Counted from the first letter of the stretch, positions 25,775 through 34,209 are shown. The stretch: DNA of 64,000 bases from Amedibacillus dolichus DSM 3991 (GCF_000154285.1 NZ_DS483478.1:186001-250000); one strand, 5' to 3'. Program-made: numbers and translations. Notes: generated from the letters alone by a model not told the origin.

Positions 25775-26325
25775 TGTATAAAAAATTGTGTTTTATAGAT
25801 GCCGAATTGATTAGATTGAATGATTTTGATCTACTAGCAAAAGAATTAATAAAAAACGATTTTGACATATTCACAGTGATAGGCTCTGACAATATTCTAA
25901 TAGAATCTCAATATGTAAAAGTGTTTGTCGGTAAAAAAGATCAAAACTTCATAGAAAATATCTGCCTTAATTTAAATAAAACAATAGATAAATGTATTTT
26001 CATTTATCCAGAAAATCATAAATTTTTGATGAATATTCCACGCCATCACCTTTTTGAAATTAAAGAAAATGATAAAGATTGTTTTTTTCAATCTATTGGC
26101 AGTATCCGTAAATATTTTTATATATTACGAGTGTTGAGAAAAATATTGATAATTTCAATTTTAATACTAGATTTATTGTTTTTTTTAAATCAATATTATT
26201 CTATTAGCGTTATTTTATTAGTTTTAAATTTTTTTCTATTTTATTTATTAATTTCACCACTTTCAATTATTACACTGTCGTATTTTTTGCAAATATTATT
26301 TGAAGTTATACTACAAATGTTTTGA
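25774..26325 (+). CDS. Membrane protein of the Cys-rich peptide cassette
   Basis: 183 residues, start coupled to the lipoprotein stop (TAATG). Residues 1-115 form a soluble alpha/beta-looking domain (KLCFIDAELIRLNDFDLLAKEL, FDIFTVIGSDN) with a HAD-like flavour but no clear DxDx(T/V) motif. Two strong hydrophobic segments follow at about 122-148 and 152-180. The soluble domain should be cytoplasmic. Very low G+C. A candidate immunity or export partner by position only; no family recognised. Confidence 0.6.
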   Translation: MYKKLCFIDAELIRLNDFDLLAKELIKNDFDIFTVIGSDNILIESQYVKVFVGKKDQNFIENICLNLNKTIDKCIFIYPENHKFLMNIPRHHLFEIKENDKDCFFQSIGSIRKYFYILRVLRKILIISILILDLLFFLNQYYSISVILLVLNFFLFYLLISPLSIITLSYFLQILFEVILQMF

Positions 26326-26353
26326 TAGTTTTTACACTATCTCCTTTTTTCTT
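26324..26353 (+). terminator. Terminator of the Cys-rich peptide cassette
   Basis: GATAGT/ACTATC stem beginning in the stop codon, followed by CTCCTTTTTTCTT. Confidence 0.65.
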
Positions 26354-26540
26354 AATTATATTGTATTTCATTTACGAATATACTTTAGCTTAGATAATAT
26401 TTGGATAATATAGTATACTTATTTTACACTCTTTATGAAAAAAGAAGCTATGAGTAGTAGCAAAATAGTAGAAATATAGGATAAATATGGATATATGTGA
26501 TACTGGCGATAGATCATGAAGCAATATTTTGGAGGCTGTT

Positions 26541-27326
26541 ATGAAAACTTATTATACGATTTCTGAAATAGGAAAGCTATTAGGCTTAACAACAGATGCG
26601 ATTCGTTTCTATGAAAAGAAAGGATTGGTGCACCCGAAACTTCACCCGCATAATCACTATCGTATGTATCATTTGGATAATGTGTTAGAACTTTTGGATA
26701 TTATTTATTATCGTCATTTGGATATACCGATGAAGGATATTTGCGAGATGGCTTCTTCGTTGAATCCGACGCATGTGTTAAGTTTGTTAGATAAAAAGGT
26801 AGAGGAAACAAGACGGAAAATATGGTATGAGCAACAGCTGTTGAAAAAGCTGATTTATATAAAGTCCTTTTATTCTTCAACCGAGCAGCAAAGCCATACC
26901 TGCGAATTAAAGCAATTTCCCAAATCGTTGGTGCTTTTTGAAGGAGAAAGCAAGGAATCTTTTTTTCAACATGAAATCAAGCAAATCAGTGCCGATGAAT
27001 TTGTGCTTTGTTCGATTTTTCGTACCTATCACATAAAGGATATGCAGCCGCAAAAGACATACGTTACCTTGGAATCCGATGTATTAAAGGATCTTGCTTT
27101 GGAAAGTGCGGAGCGCAAACGCTTGGAAAACGGAAAATGTGTATATATGCGTATAAAGATGGTGCATGGAGAAATACCACCGGGTGTGTTGGACTATATG
27201 ACTGTTTATGGAGAAAAACACCATCTTAAGCTATCGAATACGGTGTTTGTACGCGAGATACCATTTACCTTCTATCATGATAAAGAAAACTATTATGCAG
27301 AGCTTTATATTCCCTTAGCACAGTAG
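26541..27326 (+). CDS. MerR-family regulator with effector-binding-like C-terminus
   Basis: 261 residues from ATG 26541 (ttggaggc upstream). N-terminal MerR winged helix: YYTISEIGKLLGLTTDAIRFYEKKGLVHP, with the HNHYRMYHLDNVLELLDIIYY wing, then a coiled-coil dimer helix to about residue 120. The remaining 140 residues look like a GyrI/BmrR-type drug-binding domain with C-terminal AELYIPL. The MATE exporter gene downstream has a promoter with a 19-bp spacer and central dyad, the architecture known to be activated by MerR proteins, so this gene very probably controls multidrug export. Confidence 0.9.
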   Translation: MKTYYTISEIGKLLGLTTDAIRFYEKKGLVHPKLHPHNHYRMYHLDNVLELLDIIYYRHLDIPMKDICEMASSLNPTHVLSLLDKKVEETRRKIWYEQQLLKKLIYIKSFYSSTEQQSHTCELKQFPKSLVLFEGESKESFFQHEIKQISADEFVLCSIFRTYHIKDMQPQKTYVTLESDVLKDLALESAERKRLENGKCVYMRIKMVHGEIPPGVLDYMTVYGEKHHLKLSNTVFVREIPFTFYHDKENYYAELYIPLAQ

Positions 27327-27343
27327 AAATACTGTGTTTTTTT
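27320..27343 (+). terminator. Terminator of the merR gene
   Basis: ACAGTA/TACTGT with GAAA loop, then GTTTTTTT; stop codon TAG is inside the stem. Confidence 0.85.
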
Positions 27344-27353
27344 AAAAACCTTC

Positions 27354-27384
27354 TTGACCTTGGTCTTAGACAAAGGTTTATACT
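27354..27384 (+). promoter_or_regulatory. MerR-type promoter with 19-bp spacer
   Basis: TTGACC (27354-27359), 19-bp spacer, TATACT (27379-27384). The spacer holds a near-perfect dyad ACCTTGGTCT-T-AGACAAAGGT (27357-27377). Over-long spacers with a central dyad are the hallmark of MerR-activated promoters. Confidence 0.9.
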
Positions 27385-27406
27385 ATCCTTCGTTGGAGGT
27401 AGAAAT

Positions 27407-28741
27407 ATGGAACGTAAGGTAATATCAAAAAAGTTTTGGAGCTATGTAATTCCATCAATGCTGGCAATGCTTCTAAGTGGTTTTTATTCCATTATTGACG
27501 GCTTGTTTGTGGGAAATGCAGTAGGTAGTGAGGCTTTGGCGGCGATTAACATTGCGTATCCTATTCAAGTGGTTTTGAATGCAACGGCAATCGGTGTCGG
27601 AATCGGTGGAGCGATTCGTATGTCCTGTGCCAAGGGGGCAGAGGATAATGCCGATGCCAACAAATATTTCGGAAATACACTTTTTTTATTGGTTGTGGCA
27701 GGAATTGGCTTGCCTTGTTTCTTTTTGGCAGTGCATGAACCGCTGTTACATATCCTAGGCGCAAAAGGCAGCTTATTTGCAGGAGCGAGAGATTATATCA
27801 TTGTGATCCTACTTGGCGGAATTTTACCGGTTATTGGAAATGGAACCAATCCATTGTTACGAAATGACGGTTATACAAGAGCAGCGACAATTTGCATGAG
27901 CATGGGATTGATTACCAATATTATCCTTGATTATTTCTTTGTATTTCGTTTTGATATGGGCTTGCTTGGGGCAGGCTTAGCAACGATCATCGCACAGGGA
28001 ATCGTGGCTTTATCAAGTATGCTGGTACTATGGATAGCTCGCTTAAAAACGATGAAACTAAACTTTTTTCGGCCTTCCTTAAAACATATCAAAAAGATGG
28101 TAATATCCGGAATCTCTCCTTTCGGACAAACATTAGTACCTTGTGTTGTCATTATTATTACAAATTGGATTGCATTGAAATATGGAGGCAACGATGCCGT
28201 TACGATCTATTCCATCGTTACGTATGTGTTGGCAAGTGCACAATTATTATTGCAAGGGATCGGTGATGGAGTTCAGCCTTTATTCAGCTTTTATTTTGGG
28301 GCGAAAAAAGAAGCAGAGATTCATTATCTGTATCATAAATCCTTTTTCCTATCAATAGTATGCTCTTTATTGCTATGTGTAAGCGTCTTTCTTTTTGTAA
28401 AGCCACTCGCTTATTTGTTTGGTATTGATGCCGGCTTGTATGAAGAATGTCGTATGGCACTTTTGATTACAGCCTTGGCATTTCCGGCAATCGGTATCAC
28501 ACGTTTGACTTCCGCTATTTTTTATGCGACACAAAAATCGTATAATTCCAGTTTCTTAGTATATATTGAGCCATGTGTGATTCTTCCATTCTTCTTGATT
28601 ACCTTTTCTTCCTTATTCGGAGTAACGGGTATTTGGGCAGCCTATCCGATTGCACAATTTACGATTAGCTCCATTGCATTGATTTTAAAAAGTCCGAACA
28701 TTACCGTACCGCATTTAACAGAGGCAAAACATAGCTTATAA
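27407..28741 (+). CDS. MATE-family efflux transporter
   Basis: 444 residues, twelve membrane segments in two similar halves. Motifs: IPSMLAMLLSGFYSIIDGLFVGNAVG near the start, NPLLRNDGYTRAA, LDYFFVFRFDMGLLGAGLAT, and the second-half ISGISPFGQTLVP. It belongs to the MepA/DinF-like group of cation-coupled drug exporters. cgttggaggt precedes the ATG. Controlled by the adjacent MerR regulator as judged by its promoter. Second MATE gene of different sequence follows behind a terminator. Confidence 0.92.
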   Translation: MERKVISKKFWSYVIPSMLAMLLSGFYSIIDGLFVGNAVGSEALAAINIAYPIQVVLNATAIGVGIGGAIRMSCAKGAEDNADANKYFGNTLFLLVVAGIGLPCFFLAVHEPLLHILGAKGSLFAGARDYIIVILLGGILPVIGNGTNPLLRNDGYTRAATICMSMGLITNIILDYFFVFRFDMGLLGAGLATIIAQGIVALSSMLVLWIARLKTMKLNFFRPSLKHIKKMVISGISPFGQTLVPCVVIIITNWIALKYGGNDAVTIYSIVTYVLASAQLLLQGIGDGVQPLFSFYFGAKKEAEIHYLYHKSFFLSIVCSLLLCVSVFLFVKPLAYLFGIDAGLYEECRMALLITALAFPAIGITRLTSAIFYATQKSYNSSFLVYIEPCVILPFFLITFSSLFGVTGIWAAYPIAQFTISSIALILKSPNITVPHLTEAKHSL

Positions 28742-28751
28742 CACGAACATC

Positions 28752-28779
28752 AGGCAGGAAAGAACATTCTGCCTTTTTC
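28752..28779 (+). terminator. Terminator between the two MATE genes
   Basis: AGGCAG/CTGCCT stem with 11-nt loop, then TTTTT. Confidence 0.88.
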
Positions 28780-28852
28780 CATGCCAAAGAAAAAAGGATT
28801 GTGAAGCAGTGCCGATTTTGTTAAGATATTGCTGTATAAATGAGGGATAAAG

Positions 28853-30190
28853 GTGCAGTTAGATTTAACACAAGGAAAGATTAACAAACGCTTATTGATG
28901 TTTGCTTTTCCGCTGATGCTAGGAAATTTGCTTCAACAATTTTATAATATTGCCGATACGTTGATTGTTGGACGTTTTTTAGGTGCGAATGCATTGGCGG
29001 CAGTCGGTTCGTCTTATACACTAATGGTCTTTTTAACCTCTATTATTTTAGGCTTATGTATGGGAAGCAGTGCGTATTTTTCTATTTTATATGGAAGAAA
29101 AGCAATAGATGAATTAAAAAACAGTTTTTTCTTATCCTTTTTATTGATTGGTGCAGTATCACTTATTTTGAATCTGCTTGTCTATCTGTTTATTGATGAA
29201 ATTATGATGCTTTTGCATATACCAAGTGAAATATACTCCATGATGCAGTCTTATTTATTATGGATATTTGCCGGTATGAGTGCTACCTTTTTATACAATT
29301 ATTTTGCGAATTTATTACGTGCAGTTGGAAATTCCATGGCACCACTGCTTTTTTTAGCAATTTCAGCAATCTTAAATATTCTTTTGGATTTGCTTTTTGT
29401 ACTCGTCTTTGCTTGGGGTGTGGAAGGAGCTGCCATTGCAACGGTTTTATCCCAATATGTATCCGGTATCGGTATCATGCTTTATTTTCTAATATATCGT
29501 AAAGAATTGCATATTCAAAAACAGCATCGGCGTTGGAATAAGCGAATCATGTACAAGCTAGGCAGCTTTTCTTTTTACACTTGCCTTCAGCAGTCAGTGA
29601 TGAACTTAGGCATTTTAGCAGTACAAGGTCTTGTTAATAGCTTTGGAACGGTAATTATGGCAGCTTTTGCAGCAGGAGTGAAAATTGATTCCTTTGCCTA
29701 TATGCCGGTGCAGGATTACGGCAATGCGTTTTCTACCTTTATTGCACAAAACTATGGAGCAGGCAAAAAAGAGCGCATTCAAAAAGGAATTCGCAGCTCG
29801 TTGGTAGCAGTGTTTTGTTTCACGACAATTATCAGTATTTTGGTGTGTACGTTTGCAAAGGAATTGATCTGTATTTTTGTAGCAGCAGAGGAAACAAAAA
29901 TCGTTGCGGCAGGTGTGCATTATTTACGCATAGAGGCTAGCTTTTATTTCGGTATCGGTTTGTTGTTTCTGTTGTATGGCTATTATCGAGCGATTGAACT
30001 GCCGCAAATGTCTGTTATATTGACGGTATTATCCTTAGGAACACGTGTATTATTAGCTTATGTGTTGTCTGCTACGGCATTAAATGTTTCGGGTATTTGG
30101 TTGGCAGTTCCGATCGGTTGGGTACTTGCGGATATATATGGGGTTCTGTATTATTGGAGAAGGTGTAAACAACAATATAAAAGTATCTAG
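28853..30190 (+). CDS. MATE-family efflux transporter (second)
   Basis: 445 residues from a GTG start with gagggataaag upstream. Twelve membrane segments; start LTQGKINKRLLMFAFPLMLGNLLQQFYNIADTLIVGRFLG is typical of the NorM/MATE group found widely in gut Firmicutes, with AVGSSYTLMVF and the NLLRAVGNS motif. It is only distantly similar to the preceding MATE protein, so it is not a recent duplicate. Separate transcription unit; substrate unknown. Confidence 0.9.
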   Translation: MQLDLTQGKINKRLLMFAFPLMLGNLLQQFYNIADTLIVGRFLGANALAAVGSSYTLMVFLTSIILGLCMGSSAYFSILYGRKAIDELKNSFFLSFLLIGAVSLILNLLVYLFIDEIMMLLHIPSEIYSMMQSYLLWIFAGMSATFLYNYFANLLRAVGNSMAPLLFLAISAILNILLDLLFVLVFAWGVEGAAIATVLSQYVSGIGIMLYFLIYRKELHIQKQHRRWNKRIMYKLGSFSFYTCLQQSVMNLGILAVQGLVNSFGTVIMAAFAAGVKIDSFAYMPVQDYGNAFSTFIAQNYGAGKKERIQKGIRSSLVAVFCFTTIISILVCTFAKELICIFVAAEETKIVAAGVHYLRIEASFYFGIGLLFLLYGYYRAIELPQMSVILTVLSLGTRVLLAYVLSATALNVSGIWLAVPIGWVLADIYGVLYYWRRCKQQYKSI

Positions 30191-30256
30191 CATCATGAAA
30201 AGCTTATGTATAAATAAACTGATTTTGTCCTATACTAACTGTTAAGGAGGATTGTT

Positions 30257-30451
30257 ATGAAATATATACACTATATTGCCTTAACACTTGTTATTGTAGG
30301 AGCACTGAATTGGGGCTTGGTAGGGTTGTTTGACTTCAATATTGTAACGACATTGTTTGGTATTCATACGATACTTTCAAGAACCATTTATGTTCTAATT
30401 GGTTTATGTGGTGTTTGGCTGATTTCCCTTTATCCAAGAATTGATGATTAA
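30257..30451 (+). CDS. DUF378 family small membrane protein
   Basis: 64 residues, two membrane segments. The pattern LTLVIVGALNWGLVGLFDFNIVTTLFG followed by LSRTIYVLIGLCGVWLI is diagnostic for DUF378. aaggagg lies 6 bp before the ATG. Monocistronic with a terminator immediately after. Function unknown. Confidence 0.9.
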   Translation: MKYIHYIALTLVIVGALNWGLVGLFDFNIVTTLFGIHTILSRTIYVLIGLCGVWLISLYPRIDD

Positions 30452-30454
30452 GAT

Positions 30455-30478
30455 GGGCGGTGCAATGCCGCTTTTTTA
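30455..30478 (+). terminator. Terminator of the DUF378 gene
   Basis: GCGG/CCGC stem with 7-nt loop, then TTTTTT. Confidence 0.78.
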
Positions 30479-30496
30479 ATGGTTAGATAGTGAATA

Positions 30497-30525
30497 TTTA
30501 CACTTATAAAAACGTATGCTATACT
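30497..30525 (+). promoter_or_regulatory. Promoter with extended -10
   Basis: TTTACA (30497-30502), 17-bp spacer ending TGC, TATACT (30520-30525). Confidence 0.82.
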
Positions 30526-30609
30526 TTCACTAGAAAATATTTTGAATCAGAAAGAAAAGAGGATATATAGATAAACAAATATCCATATATGCAGGGAGGA
30601 ATTTAAAGT

Positions 30610-30828
30610 ATGATAACAATTCTTTTGGTATCCGTCATCGGAACGGCTGTTTTGACATTGATTTACGCAAAGCTATATCAAATATATATTGAAAAAATGA
30701 AGGGTGAAAAGTTAGATAAAGAGATGTTTGCGAAAAGAAACAAAGTGTTTGCGATCGTTTGTTTCCTTTGTGCTTTTACGGTGATGTGTATTGGACATTA
30801 TATGGGTGTTCCTTCTATTATGATGTAA
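30610..30828 (+). CDS. Small two-span membrane protein, function unknown
   Basis: 72 residues with gggaggaa upstream. Membrane segments at residues 2-22 (ITILLVSVIGTAVLTLIYA) and 47-68 (VFAIVCFLCAFTVMCIGHYMG), joined by a charged loop. Own promoter and a long hairpin terminator make a clean monocistronic unit with a leader of about 75 nt. No family recognised. Confidence 0.7.
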   Translation: MITILLVSVIGTAVLTLIYAKLYQIYIEKMKGEKLDKEMFAKRNKVFAIVCFLCAFTVMCIGHYMGVPSIMM

Positions 30829-30840
30829 GATAAATGCAGT

Positions 30841-30893
30841 TTAGAACTGTTTGCTAACGCATGTTTGACAGATTAGCAAATGGTTCTTTTTTT
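30841..30893 (+). terminator. Long-stem terminator
   Basis: GAAC and TTTGCTAA pair with GGTTC and TTAGCAAA around a 15-nt loop, then TTTTTTTT. Confidence 0.85.
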
Positions 30894-30913
30894 TACCCTC
30901 CGTATCCTTGATA

Positions 30914-30936
30914 TGAAAAAAGTGCCGCAGCACTTT
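30914..30936 (-). terminator. Terminator of the minus-strand gene at 30935
   Basis: AAAGTGC/GCACTTT stem overlapping the stop codon; on the minus strand it ends in TTTTTTC. Confidence 0.85.
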
Positions 30937-31528
30937 AAATGTAATATTCGATATAACCGTTTTCCTGTGGTTCACTTTGTTTTTCTTTTACAACCGTTTT
31001 AACTTCTTTCCGCTTTTTCATTTGGCGTTCATAAATAGGACGATATTCCTGCGGTGAGCATAGCTGCTTGCTGCGGGATTTTCGCTGATGTCGATAGGTA
31101 AATACAGAGTGATCGTAAGCCATGCTGTCAAATAAATCATCGCCCACTTTGTTGGCACTAAATAATTTGACCTGTGCTCCCTTTTCGAAAATCATTGCCT
31201 TCACGAAACGATAAGCTTGCTCAGGTGCAGAGTCAAGATATTCATCAACCTCTGCCATTAGATATTCCAAAAATTCAGCTAGCTGTTTTTGCTCGATATT
31301 GGATTTAAAAACGATACATTCCTCATGCTCCGCATATACACGGGTTGCCTGTGCGGTAACGAAGTTGCTTTCGATAATCTGATACATTTGCGCACGAATA
31401 TATTCCCAATAGCTTTGCATAAAGGAATCATCACTTTGCGGTGGCAAATCAATATGCAAAACATACACCGTAGAACAATGTTTGTATAGGTTGGGTAAAG
31501 CATTTACTTTAAGAACTGGAAGCTTCAT
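30935..31528 (-). CDS. Hypothetical cytoplasmic protein
   Basis: 197 residues from ATG 31528, chosen because aggagagag lies 6-8 bp upstream on the minus strand; longer in-frame starts lie in the promoter zone. No membrane segment or signal peptide. The last 50 residues are strongly basic (HQRKSRSKQ, QMKKRKEVKTVVKEKQ), which would suit nucleic-acid or ribosome contact. It is divergent from the G3E GTPase operon. No family recognised. Confidence 0.68.
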   Translation of the reverse strand: MKLPVLKVNALPNLYKHCSTVYVLHIDLPPQSDDSFMQSYWEYIRAQMYQIIESNFVTAQATRVYAEHEECIVFKSNIEQKQLAEFLEYLMAEVDEYLDSAPEQAYRFVKAMIFEKGAQVKLFSANKVGDDLFDSMAYDHSVFTYRHQRKSRSKQLCSPQEYRPIYERQMKKRKEVKTVVKEKQSEPQENGYIEYYI

Positions 31529-31623
31529 GATACACTCTCTCCTGTTTATATGTATATTAAGTATATCATATTTTTCATCGAAAGGAAGATTGGATTTCAT
31601 GGTGTGGAATTGTGGCGATTGGA

Positions 31624-31652
31624 TTGAAAGAATACAGGCATGGTGTTATACT
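31624..31652 (+). promoter_or_regulatory. Promoter of the G3E GTPase operon
   Basis: TTGAAA (31624-31629), 17-bp spacer ending TGT, TATACT (31647-31652). Confidence 0.85.
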
Positions 31653-31700
31653 AACACATGTTGAAAGCATGCGAAATAGAAAAGAAAGAAGGCAGATAGC

Positions 31701-32741
31701 ATGACAAAAATTGATATTATTTCCGGCTTTTTAGGTGCCGGTAAAACAACATTGATTAAAAAGTTGATTGCAGAGGGTTTACAAGCTGAAAAGCTGGTTT
31801 TGATTGAAAATGAATTTGGGGAAATCGGTATTGACGGAGGCTTTTTACAGGACGCGGGTATTGAAATTCGTGAAATGAATTCCGGTTGTATTTGCTGCTC
31901 ATTGGTAGGCGATTTTTCCGTGGCATTAAAAAAGGTATTGGCACAATATGCACCGGATCGTATCATTATCGAGCCTAGTGGGGTTGGTAAGCTATCCGAT
32001 GTCATCAAAGCAGTTCAAGCTGTGCAAGCGGAAACAGCATTGGAAATGAATTCCTATACAACGGTTGTAGATGCACAAAAATGCAAGATGTATATGAAGA
32101 ATTTTAAGGAATTTTTCAATAATCAGATTGCTTATGCCAATACGATCGTATTAAGCCGTACACAAATGATGGAGGAAAAGGCTTTAGAAGCTGTCGTACA
32201 TGAATTAAAGCATGTGAACGAGCAAGCTCATGTGATTACAACTCCATGGGAAGAATTAAACGGTGAGGACATTTTAGCGGTTATGAATGGTTCTTGTCAG
32301 TTGGAAAAAGAATTGATGGAAAAGGAACATATTTGTTCGGTATGCGGACATCAGCATAAGGAACATGAGCATCACCACGACCATGCACATCATCATGAGA
32401 AAGGGTGCAGCTGTGGCTGTGATCACGAGCATCATGACCACGATCATCACCATCATCATGCCGATGAGGTATTTAGCAGTTGGGGAAAGGAAACACCTCG
32501 TACTTATGAACGTGATGAATTGGAAACAATTTTGAAACAGCTAAACGAGGAAGAATGCTATGGTAAGGTATTGCGTGCAAAAGGAATGGTAAAAAGCAAT
32601 GATGACACTTGGTTGTATTTTGACTTTGTACCTGAGGAATATGAAATCCGTGTCGGAGCTGCTTCTTACACCGGACGCTTTTGTGTGATTGGCTCTCAGC
32701 TGCAAGAAGAAGCGTTAGCAAAATTGTTTAAGGTGGCTTAA
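31701..32741 (+). CDS. G3E-family GTPase (COG0523/CobW) with His-rich metal-binding loop
   Basis: 346 residues. Walker A GFLGAGKTT, the zinc-binding GCICCSL (CxCC) motif, and IIEPSGVG identify a COG0523 metallochaperone-type GTPase. Residues about 212-256 are a striking His/Cys-rich insertion with CSVCGHQH, HEHHHDHAHHH, CSCGC and HDHDHHHHH clusters, able to hold several metal ions. The C-terminal CobW domain follows (YGKVLRAKGMV). Such proteins are known to deliver zinc or other metals to client enzymes. One base separates it from a second GTPase gene. No clear Zur-type box was seen at the promoter, so the metal is open. Confidence 0.92.
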   Translation: MTKIDIISGFLGAGKTTLIKKLIAEGLQAEKLVLIENEFGEIGIDGGFLQDAGIEIREMNSGCICCSLVGDFSVALKKVLAQYAPDRIIIEPSGVGKLSDVIKAVQAVQAETALEMNSYTTVVDAQKCKMYMKNFKEFFNNQIAYANTIVLSRTQMMEEKALEAVVHELKHVNEQAHVITTPWEELNGEDILAVMNGSCQLEKELMEKEHICSVCGHQHKEHEHHHDHAHHHEKGCSCGCDHEHHDHDHHHHHADEVFSSWGKETPRTYERDELETILKQLNEEECYGKVLRAKGMVKSNDDTWLYFDFVPEEYEIRVGAASYTGRFCVIGSQLQEEALAKLFKVA

Positions 32742-32742
32742 G

Positions 32743-33687
32743 ATGAGCATACCTGTATATATATTTACCGGCTTTTTAGAAAGCGGAAAGACAACACTTA
32801 TCAAGGATACTTTATTAGATCCCGGCTTTGGACAAGAGGAAAAAACATTACTGCTTGTTTGTGAGGAAGGCATGGTGGAATATGACGATGCCTTTTTGGC
32901 AAAAACAAATACAACCTTAGTTGTTGTAGAAAAGGAAGAGGATTTAAGCTATGCGTTTTTAAAAAAATGCGATGCTATGATTGAACCGGATCGTGTCATG
33001 ATCGAGTTTAACGGAACATGGTCTTTGGCGAACTTTATGGAAATCGAACAGCCGTTTGACTGGGTGTTGGTACAGATTCTTTCTACTGTTGATGCTTCCA
33101 CCTTCCAGCTTTATATCAACAATATGCGCTCCATGATCTACGATCAGCTTTTGCATTCCGAGGTTATCATTTTCAATCGTTGCAGTGCCGATACGAAAAA
33201 GATGTATTTACGCAATAATATCAAGGCAATCAATAAGGGAGCACAGCTTATTTATGAAACCGTTGATGGGGAAATCGTAGAGCTTGGTGATGAAGATCTT
33301 CCATTTGATTTACAAGCCGATACGATCGTTATAAATGATGATGACTATGGCTTATGGTACATGGACGCTTTGGAACACCCACGCAAATATGAAGGAAAAA
33401 CGGTTCAGTTAAAGGGGAAGGTAGTATCACCTTATGTTGAGGGGATTCGTAATGCCTTTGTTTTCGGACGCTATGCAATGGTTTGTTGCGCAGATGATAC
33501 GTCTTTGATCGGCTTGTTGTGCCACTATAAGCAGGCAAGTGAGTTGTTGCCGAATAGCTGGGTTTGTATCGAGGCGCAAATCGAAGTAGAATATGACGAG
33601 AACTTCCATGGAGAAGTACCGATCCTTTATGTTAAGGCACTTCATGAAGTAGAGCCGCTTGCCGATGAACTTGTGTATTTTAATTAG
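32743..33687 (+). CDS. G3E-type GTPase fused to a YcgQ-like (DUF1980/TIGR03943) C-terminal domain
   Basis: 314 residues. Residues 1-180 form a P-loop GTPase of the CobW type (Walker A GFLESGKTT, IEFNGTW in place of the usual IEPSG) but without the CxCC metal motif. Residues about 195-314 match the YcgQ C-terminal region: YEGKTVQLKGKV, then FGRYAMVCCADDTSLIGLLC and a W-C core. YcgQ usually partners the permease YcgR, which is not adjacent. The fusion together with a His-rich COG0523 GTPase in one operon suggests a metal-handling complex. Domain calls rest on motifs only. Confidence 0.82.
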   Translation: MSIPVYIFTGFLESGKTTLIKDTLLDPGFGQEEKTLLLVCEEGMVEYDDAFLAKTNTTLVVVEKEEDLSYAFLKKCDAMIEPDRVMIEFNGTWSLANFMEIEQPFDWVLVQILSTVDASTFQLYINNMRSMIYDQLLHSEVIIFNRCSADTKKMYLRNNIKAINKGAQLIYETVDGEIVELGDEDLPFDLQADTIVINDDDYGLWYMDALEHPRKYEGKTVQLKGKVVSPYVEGIRNAFVFGRYAMVCCADDTSLIGLLCHYKQASELLPNSWVCIEAQIEVEYDENFHGEVPILYVKALHEVEPLADELVYFN

Positions 33688-33698
33688 AGGAATTGCTT

Positions 33699-34007
33699 AT
33701 GAAGGATATACTACATAAAGAACAACTGATGAGCTATGCGGAGCAGCTTCTTGCACCGGCACAGGTGGAGGAAATCGAGCTTAGTGAGGTTATTAGCGAT
33801 GCACATGGCGATACGCATATTTGGGGAATTACGTGTGATACCATGGAGGAATATTGGCTGATAGAGCAGGATAGTCCTTGTGCTTTGTTTCGTAAAAGCG
33901 GTATTTATGCTTTGGCTCGACATGCTTATGAAGCATATCTTGAGCAGCTGGAGCATAAGGATGTTCGCAGTGAATTAAACGATCGACAGCAATATATGAC
34001 TTCGTGA
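33699..34007 (+). CDS. Hypothetical protein of the G3E GTPase operon
   Basis: 102 residues from ATG 33699 (agaggaattg upstream). Acidic, soluble, with a central ITCDTMEEYWLIEQDSPCALFRKSG and Tyr/Ala-rich helix (LARHAYEAYLEQL). It follows the fused GTPase by 11 bp and ends at the operon terminator, so it is co-expressed with the metal-chaperone GTPases. No family recognised; could be a client or adaptor. Confidence 0.68.
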   Translation: MKDILHKEQLMSYAEQLLAPAQVEEIELSEVISDAHGDTHIWGITCDTMEEYWLIEQDSPCALFRKSGIYALARHAYEAYLEQLEHKDVRSELNDRQQYMTS

Positions 34008-34028
34008 ACAAAAAGTAAGGAAATAGCT

Positions 34029-34067
34029 GCCCTCTTTATCGAGAATATCGATAAGGAGGGTCTTTTT
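34029..34067 (+). terminator. Terminator of the G3E GTPase operon
   Basis: CCCTC and TTATCGA pair with GAGGG and TCGATAA around a 5-nt loop, then TCTTTTT. Confidence 0.88.
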
Positions 34068-34209
34068 ATGAAAGCAGAAACAATCGAAGCGTACGAATAA
34101 GTATCCGTATCAATTTGTACAAGCATGCTTTGTGTTGATGCGTATAGTAGGTTTCTTTATCAAACGCTAGAAACTGTATCATAACAATCGCTTTATTTTT
34201 ATCGGCTAA

